Origin: Ferdinandcohnia sp036965045 | GTDB taxonomy: Bacteria; Bacillota; Bacilli; Bacillales; Bacillaceae_L | Length of the DNA stretch: 64,000 nucleotides | Assembly: GCF_036965045.1 (NCBI RefSeq) | Contig: NZ_JBALOV010000042.1 | Coordinates: 1 to 64,000, forward strand | Reading direction: 5' to 3' | Part shown: in pieces, positions 8,159-16,056 of the stretch | Layout of the letters: each line of letters opens with the position of its first letter | How positions within the stretch are numbered: the stretch's first letter is position 1 | Notes under the pieces: generated by a model | The model's database searches: none | What the model was told of the DNA's origin: nothing | Seen by the model: the letters and a program-made list of their open reading frames with translations, nothing else | Position numbers and translations under genes: made by a program

Positions 8159-9277
8159 ATGTCCGTTGAGGCTAGATATGAGGAAATTGGCATTTTAAAG
8201 GAAATAGCTGAACTTTTAAATGAAGGAACAGATACAAAGAACGTATTGGGGGCTGTCTTGAAAAAGCTTCTTCAGGTAACAGGGCTCCATACAGGATGGA
8301 TATTCTTAATCGATGAGCACGGTATGCACCATCTTATAGCTGACGAAGCACTCCCCCCTGCATTAGCAAGTGACCAAAAGCGACGAATGTGTCAGGGCAA
8401 ATGCTGGTGTGTAAATAAGTACATCAATTTACAACTCAATAAAGCAACCAATATTATTGAGTGTAAAAGAATTGAAGATGCTATTAATGAGAAAGCCGGT
8501 GATACATGTGGTTTGACACATCACGCAACTGTCCCGCTCCGTGCTGGACAGGAACGATTTGGGATTCTAAATGTGGGGGCACCACATAAAACTCATTTTG
8601 AAAAAAATGAACTTGCCTTGCTCGAGGCTGTGGCCTATCAAATCGGAACCGCATTGAAGCGAATCAAATTGACTCAACGCGAGCAACAGACGGCACTTGT
8701 TGCTGAACGAAATCGTTTGGCCCGGGACCTTCATGACTCGGTTAATCAACTTTTATTCTCCCTTAGTCTTACTGCTAGAGCTGGAGTAGAGATGACAGAA
8801 AGTGATGACGTCAAACAAACATTCACCTATATACAAGATATGGCCCAAGAGGCTCTTGGTGAAATGAGAGCCTTAATCTGGCAACTGCGGCCTGTGGGTC
8901 TTGAAAACGGACTCGTAAGCGCCTTACGAAGCTTTGCCGAAATGCTTGGTCTATCAATCGAAACAACTGTGACAGGTGCAGCAATGGTTCCTGGCAAAGT
9001 AGAGGAAGCCCTTTGGCGTATCGGGCAAGAGGCATTAGCAAATTGCAAAAAGCATTCCCAAACCACAGACGTCGTTTTACATTTGCAAACTTCAAAAGAT
9101 GAAGTGAAAATGACGATAAAGGATATGGGATGTGGCTTTCACTATGAAGAGAACCTTGAAATACCGTCATTGGGATTACGGAACATGAAAAAACGGACAG
9201 AAGGCTTAAACGGGACATTTTCTTTACAGAGTAAACCGGGAAGTGGAACAGAAATAGAGATCCACATTCCGTTTTAG
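8159..9277 (+). CDS. yhcY: YhcY-type soluble sensor histidine kinase (GAF, HisKA_3, HATPase)
   Basis: A 372-residue cytoplasmic NarL/DegS-class kinase with no membrane segment. The GAF domain covers about 15-168, the dimerisation/phosphoacceptor region about 178-245 with His192 in LARDLHDSVNQ, and the ATPase about 270-372 with the N-box EALANCKKHS, DMGCGF and GLRNMKKR. The GAF domain holds a cysteine cluster (Cys78, 82, 84, 102, 117) shared in large part with B. subtilis YhcY. The related staphylococcal AirS binds an iron-sulfur cluster through GAF cysteines, so oxygen or redox sensing is an inference. GGAGGG precedes the ATG and yhcZ follows 12 bp later. The target is unknown. Confidence 0.88.
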   Translation: MSVEARYEEIGILKEIAELLNEGTDTKNVLGAVLKKLLQVTGLHTGWIFLIDEHGMHHLIADEALPPALASDQKRRMCQGKCWCVNKYINLQLNKATNIIECKRIEDAINEKAGDTCGLTHHATVPLRAGQERFGILNVGAPHKTHFEKNELALLEAVAYQIGTALKRIKLTQREQQTALVAERNRLARDLHDSVNQLLFSLSLTARAGVEMTESDDVKQTFTYIQDMAQEALGEMRALIWQLRPVGLENGLVSALRSFAEMLGLSIETTVTGAAMVPGKVEEALWRIGQEALANCKKHSQTTDVVLHLQTSKDEVKMTIKDMGCGFHYEENLEIPSLGLRNMKKRTEGLNGTFSLQSKPGSGTEIEIHIPF

Positions 9278-9289
9278 GGGGATTATGTA

Positions 9290-9931
9290 GTGAGTATAAA
9301 AATAGTAGTCGTGGATGACCATCATGTTGTTAGACGTGGCCTTGTCATATTTCTCAGAACACAAAAGGGTCTAGAAATTATCGGAGAAGCAGCTAATGGA
9401 ATTGAAGCAATTGAATTGGCCACATCCTTAAAACCCGATCTTATCTTAATGGACTTGGTGATGCCAGAAATGGACGGGATTGAAGCAACCAAAATAATCA
9501 AAAAAGAACGACCTGAAATTAAAATTATGATGCTTACCAGCTTTTCCGATCAAGATCATGTCATCCCCGCTCTGGAAGGAGGTGCATCAGGCTACCAATT
9601 AAAAGACATTGAACCTGATGACCTTGTCACATCCATCAAAAAAATGATGGGCGGTGAAAATCAGCTCCATCCAAAAGCTACTTCACACTTACTGGCCAAC
9701 TTATCCAGTTCTCGAAACCAAGATAAAAACCTAATAGAAGAACTAACGAATCGTGAGTTAGATGTGTTAAAGGAAATTGCCAAAGGAAAAAGCAACAAAG
9801 AAATCGCAAGCTCCTTATTCATCACTGAAAAAACAGTTAAAACGCATGTATCCAATCTCCTGGGAAAGCTTGGGGTAACTGACCGAACACAAGCAGCTCT
9901 TTATGCCGTGAAAAATAAATTAGTAGACTAA
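9290..9931 (+). CDS. yhcZ: YhcZ-type NarL/LuxR-family response regulator
   Basis: A 213-residue response regulator: receiver domain about 4-120 with acidic pair Asp9/Asp10, phosphoacceptor Asp55 (LMDLVMPE), Thr/Ser switch (LTS) and Lys104 in the YQLKD motif; LuxR-type helix-turn-helix at about 150-210 (LTNRELDVLKEIAKG, TEKTVKTHVSNLL). The GTG start follows GGGGGAT. It is the partner of the kinase just upstream, and a strong terminator ends the pair. Confidence 0.93.
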   Translation: MSIKIVVVDDHHVVRRGLVIFLRTQKGLEIIGEAANGIEAIELATSLKPDLILMDLVMPEMDGIEATKIIKKERPEIKIMMLTSFSDQDHVIPALEGGASGYQLKDIEPDDLVTSIKKMMGGENQLHPKATSHLLANLSSSRNQDKNLIEELTNRELDVLKEIAKGKSNKEIASSLFITEKTVKTHVSNLLGKLGVTDRTQAALYAVKNKLVD

Positions 9932-9966
9932 AAACGGATGTAGGAAGGAATCTACATCCGTTTTTA
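9930..9966. terminator. Strong bidirectional terminator after yhcZ and fni
   Basis: AAAAACGGATGTAG pairs with CTACATCCGTTTTT around an 8-base loop. It gives a T-run on the plus strand for yhcZ; the A-run gives a T-run for leftward transcription from fni. Confidence 0.9.
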
Positions 9967-10044
9967 ATATTAGTAGATTTTGAAAAAATGCAAAAGTTGC
10001 AAAAAAAGATTCATAACCAATTGGTCATGAGTCTCCGACTATTG

Positions 10045-11073
10045 TCATATTTTCTTTAAACGCGAGGTACTCTTTAGTTCCTGGATGGTTGAGGCCCCAA
10101 TTCCGAACATTGACATCCGTAATTCCATTTCCCGGATTTTCATCAACTCAATGACATGGTCCGCACTTTGGGTCGCTTCCTTAAGGATAGATCGTCCGAA
10201 TCCTACTAGATTTGCCCCCAACGCAATCGCCTTGGCACCGTCCAATCCAGTCATGATTCCACCGCTGGCAATTAGCGGACGGTCTTCAATCTCTTCACGA
10301 ACCATTCTGATTGACTCTGCCGTTGGAATGCCCCAATCGCTAAACGCTTCAGCAGCAACCCGCTTGATCGGATCATTGGCACGGAATTTTTCCACTTGAC
10401 TCCATGAAGTCCCTCCCGCGCCAGCGACATCAATAAATGAAATGCCTACATCGATTAGTTTTCTAGCCGTCTGTCCATCGATTCCCCAGCCGACTTCCTT
10501 GACTCCTACAGGAACTCCCAACGTGTTACAAACCTGTTCAATCTTTTTTAATAAGCCTTTAAAATTCGTATCTCCATTTTCCTGAATCACTTCCTGGATA
10601 CTGTTCAAATGAAGAACGAGCATATCAGCCTCGGTCAATTCAATAATTTTCCTGCATTCCTCAACACCATATCCGTAATTAAACTGGACAGCACCCAAAT
10701 TTGCGATGATTGGGACATTCGGTGCATACTTCCTCATTAGGAAAGATGAGGCATGTCCTTCACTGTCGAGCAACGCACGGGTCGATCCAAGCGCAAGCGC
10801 CCAACCTCTTTCTTCAGCAGCTAAAGCTAAATTTCGGTTAATGGTCTCAGCGAGGTCTGTCCCACCCGTCATGGAACTTATGAGAAACGGTGTTTTGCTA
10901 GTAAAGCCGAGGAATGGAGCTTCTATAGAGATTTCATCAAAATCAATTTCAGGGAGCGCATTGTGAATAAAAACAAACGACTCTAATCCCGTTGTAATGG
11001 ACTCCCCCGTAACCTTTTCATTTAATGAAATCTTAATATGTTGAGATTTTCTTTGCTCGATTGAGTTGGTCAT
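10045..11073 (-). CDS. fni: Type 2 isopentenyl-diphosphate isomerase (FMN)
   Basis: A 342-residue FMN- and NADPH-dependent enzyme that interconverts IPP and DMAPP. Family signatures include SSMTGG, the N-terminal RKSQHI segment, ANLGAVQ, LHLNSIQE, VKEVGWG, DVAGAGGTSW and the phosphate-binding ASGGI/GRSIL. The ATG at 11073 is preferred over the in-frame GTG at 11082 because GGCAGGTG sits six bases before it. The gene lies 75 bp downstream of the squalene/phytoene-synthase-like gene on the same strand, so the two form an isoprenoid unit. The window also carries ispD and ispF of the MEP pathway, which supplies both isomers, so this enzyme balances them. Confidence 0.95.
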   Translation of the reverse strand: MTNSIEQRKSQHIKISLNEKVTGESITTGLESFVFIHNALPEIDFDEISIEAPFLGFTSKTPFLISSMTGGTDLAETINRNLALAAEERGWALALGSTRALLDSEGHASSFLMRKYAPNVPIIANLGAVQFNYGYGVEECRKIIELTEADMLVLHLNSIQEVIQENGDTNFKGLLKKIEQVCNTLGVPVGVKEVGWGIDGQTARKLIDVGISFIDVAGAGGTSWSQVEKFRANDPIKRVAAEAFSDWGIPTAESIRMVREEIEDRPLIASGGIMTGLDGAKAIALGANLVGFGRSILKEATQSADHVIELMKIREMELRMSMFGIGASTIQELKSTSRLKKI

Positions 11074-11148
11074 CACCAACACCTGCCCTTATCATTAAAA
11101 TTCTAAAGACGGCAGATCCTGCATCTTCAACCCCTGTCTACACAAGAA

Positions 11149-11961
11149 TTAATTCGTTTGCACTTCTTCCACCGTTTGTTCCACTTCTGCACGTGTAATC
11201 TTTTTGCGCCCCTCTTTCAATGCTTTTAATGTTTTATGGGCAAGTTCAAGCGGCAGACGGCAGAATAGTACGATGCTTCTCTTAGTAAGAAACTTCATAT
11301 ATTCATCTGCCTTTGTTAGATTTTCTTCTGCATACTTGAATAGCTCCTCCCGACTCCATCCATCAGGTACAAAGCTAACACCACGTTCATCCAAATCCTC
11401 TTTTTCATTGCGCAATATGTTTACAGCCTGAAGACCACGTCCATATCCAATCGCAAGTTCACGATCTGTTTTTTCTTCGCCATAAAGCTCCCAAAGTTCT
11501 GAAAGCATGACTCCTACAAGTCCAGCAACGTAATATGTATAATCATCCAGATCTTCTCGTGTACGGATATCCCAATTAGCTTTTGCCCATTTTGCCATAC
11601 CTAATGCCATTTCATTAGCAGCATTCATAAGGATAGGAAGGGCTTCCTTTGGACAAGCTTGCAGCCATTCTTCTAAACGAAGTGACACTTCGGGTAGTTG
11701 TTCTTTGGTCGATCCTAGTATTTTTAAATATGCTTCGTTATCAAATGGACGTTTAAATAAATCGCTAACTTGCATTAAGATTGTATATTTTACACCATTG
11801 TCTAGTTCTTCATGATCTTCAATTTCATCAATTGCACGAAATACCAAATAAGCAGATGCAACCGAGTACTTTAACTCCTTCTGCAAAAAAGTAATCGGAA
11901 TATAAAATGTACGACTCGTCTCTTTAAGCATTCTCATTGCATCTTTTGGAAACCCACTCAT
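11149..11961 (-). CDS. Squalene/phytoene synthase family protein
   Basis: A 270-residue head-to-head prenyl synthase fold protein. Motifs present are SRTFYIPI, the first Asp-rich motif DEIED (45-49), YVAGLVGVMLSELW (about 144-157) and NILRNEKED (181-189). In the second Asp-rich motif the first Asp is Asn185, while Asp189 is kept. AGGAGG precedes the ATG. Co-orientation with fni supports a role with farnesyl or longer diphosphates. It may make squalene or a C30/C40 relative, or, like B. subtilis YisP, act as a prenyl-diphosphate phosphatase; the sequence does not decide. Confidence 0.85.
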   Translation of the reverse strand: MSGFPKDAMRMLKETSRTFYIPITFLQKELKYSVASAYLVFRAIDEIEDHEELDNGVKYTILMQVSDLFKRPFDNEAYLKILGSTKEQLPEVSLRLEEWLQACPKEALPILMNAANEMALGMAKWAKANWDIRTREDLDDYTYYVAGLVGVMLSELWELYGEEKTDRELAIGYGRGLQAVNILRNEKEDLDERGVSFVPDGWSREELFKYAEENLTKADEYMKFLTKRSIVLFCRLPLELAHKTLKALKEGRKKITRAEVEQTVEEVQTN

Positions 11962-12094
11962 CTTCCTTACCTCCTAAATCCAAATCATCCATACTCACCA
12001 TGGTAACTCAATCAGACCCTCTAAAACAAACAAAAAAATCAGTTAAATAACCTTATGTATCTCATTAATTAAAAAATTTATTATCGTTTAATCT

Positions 12095-12124
12095 TAGTAT
12101 GCGAATTGGACTTCTCCTCTAACA
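12095..12124 (-). promoter_or_regulatory. Possible sigma-G-like promoter before the squalene-synthase-like gene
   Basis: On the minus strand TGTTAG (12124-12119), 17 bp and CATACTA (12101-12095). The -10 element matches the forespore sigma-G consensus exactly and the -35 is poor. It lies 134 bp before the start codon, so sporulation control is only a suggestion. Confidence 0.35.
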
Positions 12125-12185
12125 TCCATTATACATAACATTCTATAAAATAAGTGAATGAAAGAACTTCCAAATGATACCTTGG

Positions 12186-12640
12186 TTTAGACACTGTTCT
12201 ACTAAGAGTCGTGTGGCCTGTCAAAAAGACACTTGTATTTAGACTGGAGCTACTGAGTTTTGATTGATTCCTGTCAGAATGACGAACAGATTTGGACACT
12301 GTTCTACTAAAAGTCAACCTACCTGTCAAAATGACAATTGAATTTGGANNGTTCTACTAAAAGTCGTCCGGCCTGTCAAATTGACATTTGTATTTGGACT
12401 GGAGCTACCGGGTTTTGTTGGTCCCTGTCCAAATGACGACCTGGTTTGGACTCACTTCTACTAAAAGCCGTGCATGTTGTCAAAATGACACTTGTATTTG
12501 GACTAGAACGCTGGGTTTTGAGATTAATTCCTGTCAGAATGACGACTTGATTTGGACTCTGTTCTAATAAAAGTCAACCTAGCTGTCAAAATGACACTTA
12601 CATTTGGACTATTCCCTACCAAAAGTCGATCGTATTTACA
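12186..12640. repeat. Tandem repeat array 1: alternating 52-53-bp units
   Basis: TTTGGACT-like starts recur at 12186, 12238, 12291, 12343, 12393, 12445, 12497, 12551 and 12603. Units alternate between type A (start box, then GTTCTACTAAAAGTC, then CTGTCAAAATGACA) and type B (start box, then GGAGCTACTGGGTTTTG, then CCTGTCAGAATGACGA). Most units contain a TGTCA-N3-TGACA type inverted repeat. The last unit is degenerate. No plausible reading frame runs through it. The rest of the 780-bp gap (11962-12741) is AT-rich, with a possible promoter near 12100. The same family occurs at 36887-37262. Confidence 0.9.
12349..12350. other. Two undetermined bases inside repeat array 1
   Basis: The two N positions fall where a type A unit is followed directly by another type A unit rather than the expected type B. 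Copies were probably lost or collapsed at an assembly join. Confidence 0.85.
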
Positions 12641-12663
12641 ATTGTTCAACATTCTTTTAAGAC

Positions 12664-12712
12664 ATAAAAAGACCCCCAAGCAAAATGCCTGAGAGCCTTT
12701 GGAAGTTTTTTT
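12664..12712 (-). terminator. Possible treP terminator
   Basis: Downstream of treP on the minus strand, CCAAAGGC and GCTTGG can form an imperfect stem followed by GGGGTCTTTTT. The stem is weak. Confidence 0.35.
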
Positions 12713-12741
12713 ACGTCTTTTGTGGCAGGGTGTTTATTTAT

Positions 12742-14172
12742 CTATCTCTTCTCAACAGCTTTTCCACCCTTAAAAAATTTACTTTTAAAGAACACAAATG
12801 TTAACGTAACGGTGAAAATAAAAGTGATTGCCATCCCAGTGAAATAGAAGACCCAATGTTCCGGATAAACTGAGAGGAATGATAGAACTCCCCCCACTCC
12901 GACAGAGGTAGCTTTTACCCCTTGTGCCGCAAGATAGGCACTTCCAAGTGCACTTCCTATCATAACAGCTATGAAAGGATATCTGAATCGGAGGTTGATT
13001 CCGTAAATCGCTGGTTCGGTAACCCCGAGCCATGCGGATAAGGTTGCAGTGAGTGACACACTTTTTAATTTTGGGTTTTGTTTCAGAATAAAGAACATAG
13101 TCAAAGCAGCAGCACCTTGGGCGAGTGTAACTGTTTCCCCAATCGGCCATAAAGTCACATAGCCAAGCGTACCTGCCATTTGGAGATTTACCCCTAAGAA
13201 AATATGGTGCATACCAGTAATAACAAGAGGACCTGAAATAAATCCATACACGCCTCCAGCAAACGCAGGTGATACTTCAAATAAATAAAGAATACCATTC
13301 GTGATCCAGTTTGAACCTGTCATCGTAATAGGCCCGATAACTCCGAATGTTAATAGACCAGCGAAGACTAATGCGAACGGTGCCACAAATATCATTTGTA
13401 AATTATCTGGAATAAATCGCTTCAAACGCTTCTCAGACCAGACTAATATCCATGTAGCAAAAATAACCGGAAGAACTTGTCCTTGATATCCTATTTTGGC
13501 AATGTCCCAGCCAAATAAACTCCAGTATTCTACTTCACTTGGATTTTCTGCATATGCATAGGCTGACATTAATGAAGGATGTACTAATAATAGCCCTAAT
13601 ACAATCCCTAATAACGGACTGCCACCAAATTTTTTAGCAGCGGACCATGCGATGAGCACAGGCAAAAATGTAAATGCTGTATTAGCAATGACATTAATAA
13701 ATTCCGCAAAACCTGTCCAACCCTCATATACATCTAATAAGGATTTCTCATCAAAGAAAATACCAGGGTTTGCAAGCATATTATTTAATCCCAATAGAAG
13801 ACCTGCAGCAACAATTGCCGGGAGAATTGGAATAAAGATGTCTGCTAAAACCCTTACAACTCTCTGAATGATGTTTCCCTTTTTTGCAGTAATCTGCTTC
13901 ATCTCATCCTTGCTTACCTCTTCCGCACCGGTCTGATTTACAAACTCACTGTAAACTTTCTCAACTAGCCCAGGACCAATGATAATTTGGTACTGGCCAT
14001 TCACTGAGAATGTTCCCTTAACCAGTTCATTTTCCTCTAATGCCTCTTTATTCACTTGGCTCTCATCTTCTAATACTAAACGGAGCCTTGTCACGCAGTG
14101 TGTTGCATTACTGACGTTTTCAGACCCACCGATATTTTTAATAATACTAGAAACCTGATCTTTAAAATCCAT
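12742..14172 (-). CDS. treP: Trehalose-type PTS permease, EIIBC
   Basis: A 476-residue sugar phosphotransferase permease. The EIIB domain comes first (about 1-85) with phospho-Cys26 in ATHCVTRLRL; the EIIC domain (about 105-470) has about ten membrane segments with ADIFIPILPAIV, GITGMHH-like and GVTEPAIYG motifs. It resembles B. subtilis TreP throughout. No EIIA domain is fused, so a separate glucose-type EIIA must serve it. The start at 14172 has GGAGGGG six bases upstream; the ATG at 14187 is rejected. A consensus promoter and a GntR/HutC-type operator lie just upstream. Sucrose-type permeases are close relatives, so substrate is likely but not certain. Confidence 0.87.
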   Translation of the reverse strand: MDFKDQVSSIIKNIGGSENVSNATHCVTRLRLVLEDESQVNKEALEENELVKGTFSVNGQYQIIIGPGLVEKVYSEFVNQTGAEEVSKDEMKQITAKKGNIIQRVVRVLADIFIPILPAIVAAGLLLGLNNMLANPGIFFDEKSLLDVYEGWTGFAEFINVIANTAFTFLPVLIAWSAAKKFGGSPLLGIVLGLLLVHPSLMSAYAYAENPSEVEYWSLFGWDIAKIGYQGQVLPVIFATWILVWSEKRLKRFIPDNLQMIFVAPFALVFAGLLTFGVIGPITMTGSNWITNGILYLFEVSPAFAGGVYGFISGPLVITGMHHIFLGVNLQMAGTLGYVTLWPIGETVTLAQGAAALTMFFILKQNPKLKSVSLTATLSAWLGVTEPAIYGINLRFRYPFIAVMIGSALGSAYLAAQGVKATSVGVGGVLSFLSVYPEHWVFYFTGMAITFIFTVTLTFVFFKSKFFKGGKAVEKR

Positions 14173-14211
14173 GCGATACCCCTCCAATCTAACTAATCCC
14201 TATAAATTTTC

Positions 14212-14229
14212 AACTTGTTTAAACAAGTT
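14212..14229. promoter_or_regulatory. TreR-type operator, perfect 18-bp palindrome
   Basis: AACTTGTTTAAACAAGTT is a perfect palindrome whose core GT-T-TA-A-AC fits the GntR/HutC operator pattern GT-N-TA-N-AC. It lies directly after the -10 box of the treP promoter, and upstream of the divergent hydrolase gene. The regulator at 16057-16776 is the likely ligand. Confidence 0.75.
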
Positions 14230-14230
14230 A

Positions 14231-14258
14231 ATTATAGTACAGTATATTTGGTTGTCAA
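14231..14258 (-). promoter_or_regulatory. treP promoter
   Basis: On the minus strand TTGACA (14258-14253), a 16-bp spacer and TATAAT (14236-14231) are both perfect hexamers. The operator overlaps the expected transcription start, a classical repression layout. Confidence 0.85.
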
Positions 14259-14286
14259 TAAAAAATTTAAAAGAGGAGTGTTCACT

Positions 14287-16014
14287 TTGGATATACGGGT
14301 CACACCTATGAGTCATTATGGTTCTTACATGGCAGTCACATACCAAGAGAATCCAAGCCCTGAGAAAAATGGGCTATATATAAATTCAGTAAAGGGAAAA
14401 TCCAAACATCATCAAAATGCTCTTAAAGTTATCCCGACAATAAATGGGACTCCTGTTGAATTCACCTATGAAGCTGACGGATTTAAGATTGTCCTGTCAT
14501 TTGATGGCGGTAAAATCTATTTATGCTTTGAAGATGCTGAAAGAGTTTTTGTAAAAGGACAAGGGGATAATGTTGGTTTGACACTGGATACCCAACCAAT
14601 TTTCAACTTCGAATATAACTATCTTTTAGGTAACACTGGTGAAGAATATTGCATTGTAAACAGCTACAAGAATCTCACAAAATACATGGTCTTTGCACCT
14701 CAGGGATCAGTATCACTTCAACAAAACGTATTCATCGATACGACAGGCAGCACAAACAAAGCAGATAACCTGTCGAGTATCCAAATCACCTCAACGAAAG
14801 ATTCAAATGAATTCTTATGTGTCATTGAAGACATTGCTACGAACGGAGCAATTCCGGAAAAACGAGAGTACAAGTTTGAAGATGCATTGAATAAGAGCAC
14901 CAATCATTTTCTGAATTTCTTATCTAAGCACCCAATTGTTCCAAAAAGATATCAACAAACACTAAGAGATGCTGCTTATCTAAATTGGACATGTGTAGTG
15001 AATGAACAAGGGTTATTGAAAAGAAAAGCTATATATATGTCAAACTCGAACTTTCCAGGAGTTTGGAGTTGGGATAATGCATTCAATGCATTAGCACTCG
15101 CGGGTGTTGATGATGAACTTGCATGGGATCAAATTCAATTATTATTCGATTATCAGGACGACAAAGGCCAAATCCCTGGTTCTATAAGTGATTCAACCAT
15201 CCGCTGGAATTTCTCAAAGCCGCCTGTACAAGGATTATTTGTATTAAAGATGATGGAAAAAATGACCTTGACTACTGAACAGTTAGAGAAAATCTTTACT
15301 CAGATTCGTAGACATGTTGAATTTTATCTCCGATACAAAGATTTCAATGGTGACGGGATTTGCGAATACCATCACGGTAATGATTCTGGACAGGACAACA
15401 GTACGGTATTCAAAAATGCAGACATTATCGATTCACCAGACTTAACTGCTTTCTTGATAAAATCGATGGATATGCTTGCTGTTGTGGCAGAAAAACTTGA
15501 TAGAGATCAAGATAAAAAATACTGGGAAGAACAATCCGTAAAATACACACAGAAGTTTTGCGACTATTTCCTTGTTGAGGACCTTCCAGTCGCTCGATAT
15601 ACAAGGGACGGTAAAGTCATTGAAAGCGATGGAATCCTGCCTTTAATATCAATCATCTTGGCAAACAAACTTCCTGAAGCTACTAAAAAGAACATCATCA
15701 ATATTCTAAAGAGTGAAAGGTATTTAACGAAGTGGGGAATCGCATCAGAAGCCATTGACAGTCCCTATTATGATGAGGATGCCTATTGGAGAGGACCAAT
15801 TTGGGCTCCTACCACTCTCCTTTTTATAGAGGCATTTGAAGAATGCGGAGAACAAGAATTAGCGAATGAACTAACTGAGAAGTTTCTTGAACTATGTAAA
15901 AATGGGGGATTTGCAGAGAACTTCCATGCTGAAACAGGAAGAGGTTTGCGAGACCTTGCTCATACATGGACGTCAAGCGTATTTATCCATTTAGCAAAAA
16001 AACTGGCGAAGTAA
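14287..16014 (+). CDS. Clan GH-G type glycoside hydrolase (GH37/GH63-like)
   Basis: A 575-residue cytoplasmic protein with an N-terminal beta-rich region (about 1-210) and an (alpha/alpha)6-barrel. Signatures are WSWDNAF (260-266), SGQDNS (367-372, with Asp370 as likely general acid), YWRGPIW (500-506) and AENFHAETGRG (with Glu544 as likely base). This resembles GH63 and trehalase (GH37) enzymes, not the GH13 TreA phosphotrehalase. The TTG at 14287 is chosen because GAGGAG lies eight bases upstream; the TTG at 14215 lies inside the operator. Divergence from treP and proximity to treR suggest it cleaves the phosphorylated sugar brought in by the PTS. The substrate is inferred from context only. 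Confidence 0.75.
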   Translation: MDIRVTPMSHYGSYMAVTYQENPSPEKNGLYINSVKGKSKHHQNALKVIPTINGTPVEFTYEADGFKIVLSFDGGKIYLCFEDAERVFVKGQGDNVGLTLDTQPIFNFEYNYLLGNTGEEYCIVNSYKNLTKYMVFAPQGSVSLQQNVFIDTTGSTNKADNLSSIQITSTKDSNEFLCVIEDIATNGAIPEKREYKFEDALNKSTNHFLNFLSKHPIVPKRYQQTLRDAAYLNWTCVVNEQGLLKRKAIYMSNSNFPGVWSWDNAFNALALAGVDDELAWDQIQLLFDYQDDKGQIPGSISDSTIRWNFSKPPVQGLFVLKMMEKMTLTTEQLEKIFTQIRRHVEFYLRYKDFNGDGICEYHHGNDSGQDNSTVFKNADIIDSPDLTAFLIKSMDMLAVVAEKLDRDQDKKYWEEQSVKYTQKFCDYFLVEDLPVARYTRDGKVIESDGILPLISIILANKLPEATKKNIINILKSERYLTKWGIASEAIDSPYYDEDAYWRGPIWAPTTLLFIEAFEECGEQELANELTEKFLELCKNGGFAENFHAETGRGLRDLAHTWTSSVFIHLAKKLAK

Positions 16015-16022
16015 TAACAAAA

Positions 16023-16055
16023 AAAGTGTGCGAGAAGCTTTATCTCGTACACTTT
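16023..16055. terminator. Bidirectional terminator between the hydrolase gene and treR
   Basis: AAAGTGTGCGAGA pairs with TCTCGTACACTTT (one mismatch) around a 6-base loop, between two converging genes. Confidence 0.85.
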
Positions 16056-16056
16056 C

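Noticed and set aside
12129..12329. Repeated-motif reading frame across array 1
   Set aside because: It is a by-product of the 52-53-bp repeats: no ribosome site, low complexity and broken by the neighbouring units.
12186..12640. CRISPR array
   Set aside because: The full 105-bp A+B unit is repeated, there are no unique spacers between constant repeats, and no cas genes are nearby.
14215..14286. N-terminal extension of the GH-G type hydrolase from TTG 14215
   Set aside because: It begins within the operator palindrome and crosses the treP promoter; GAGGAG supports the TTG at 14287.
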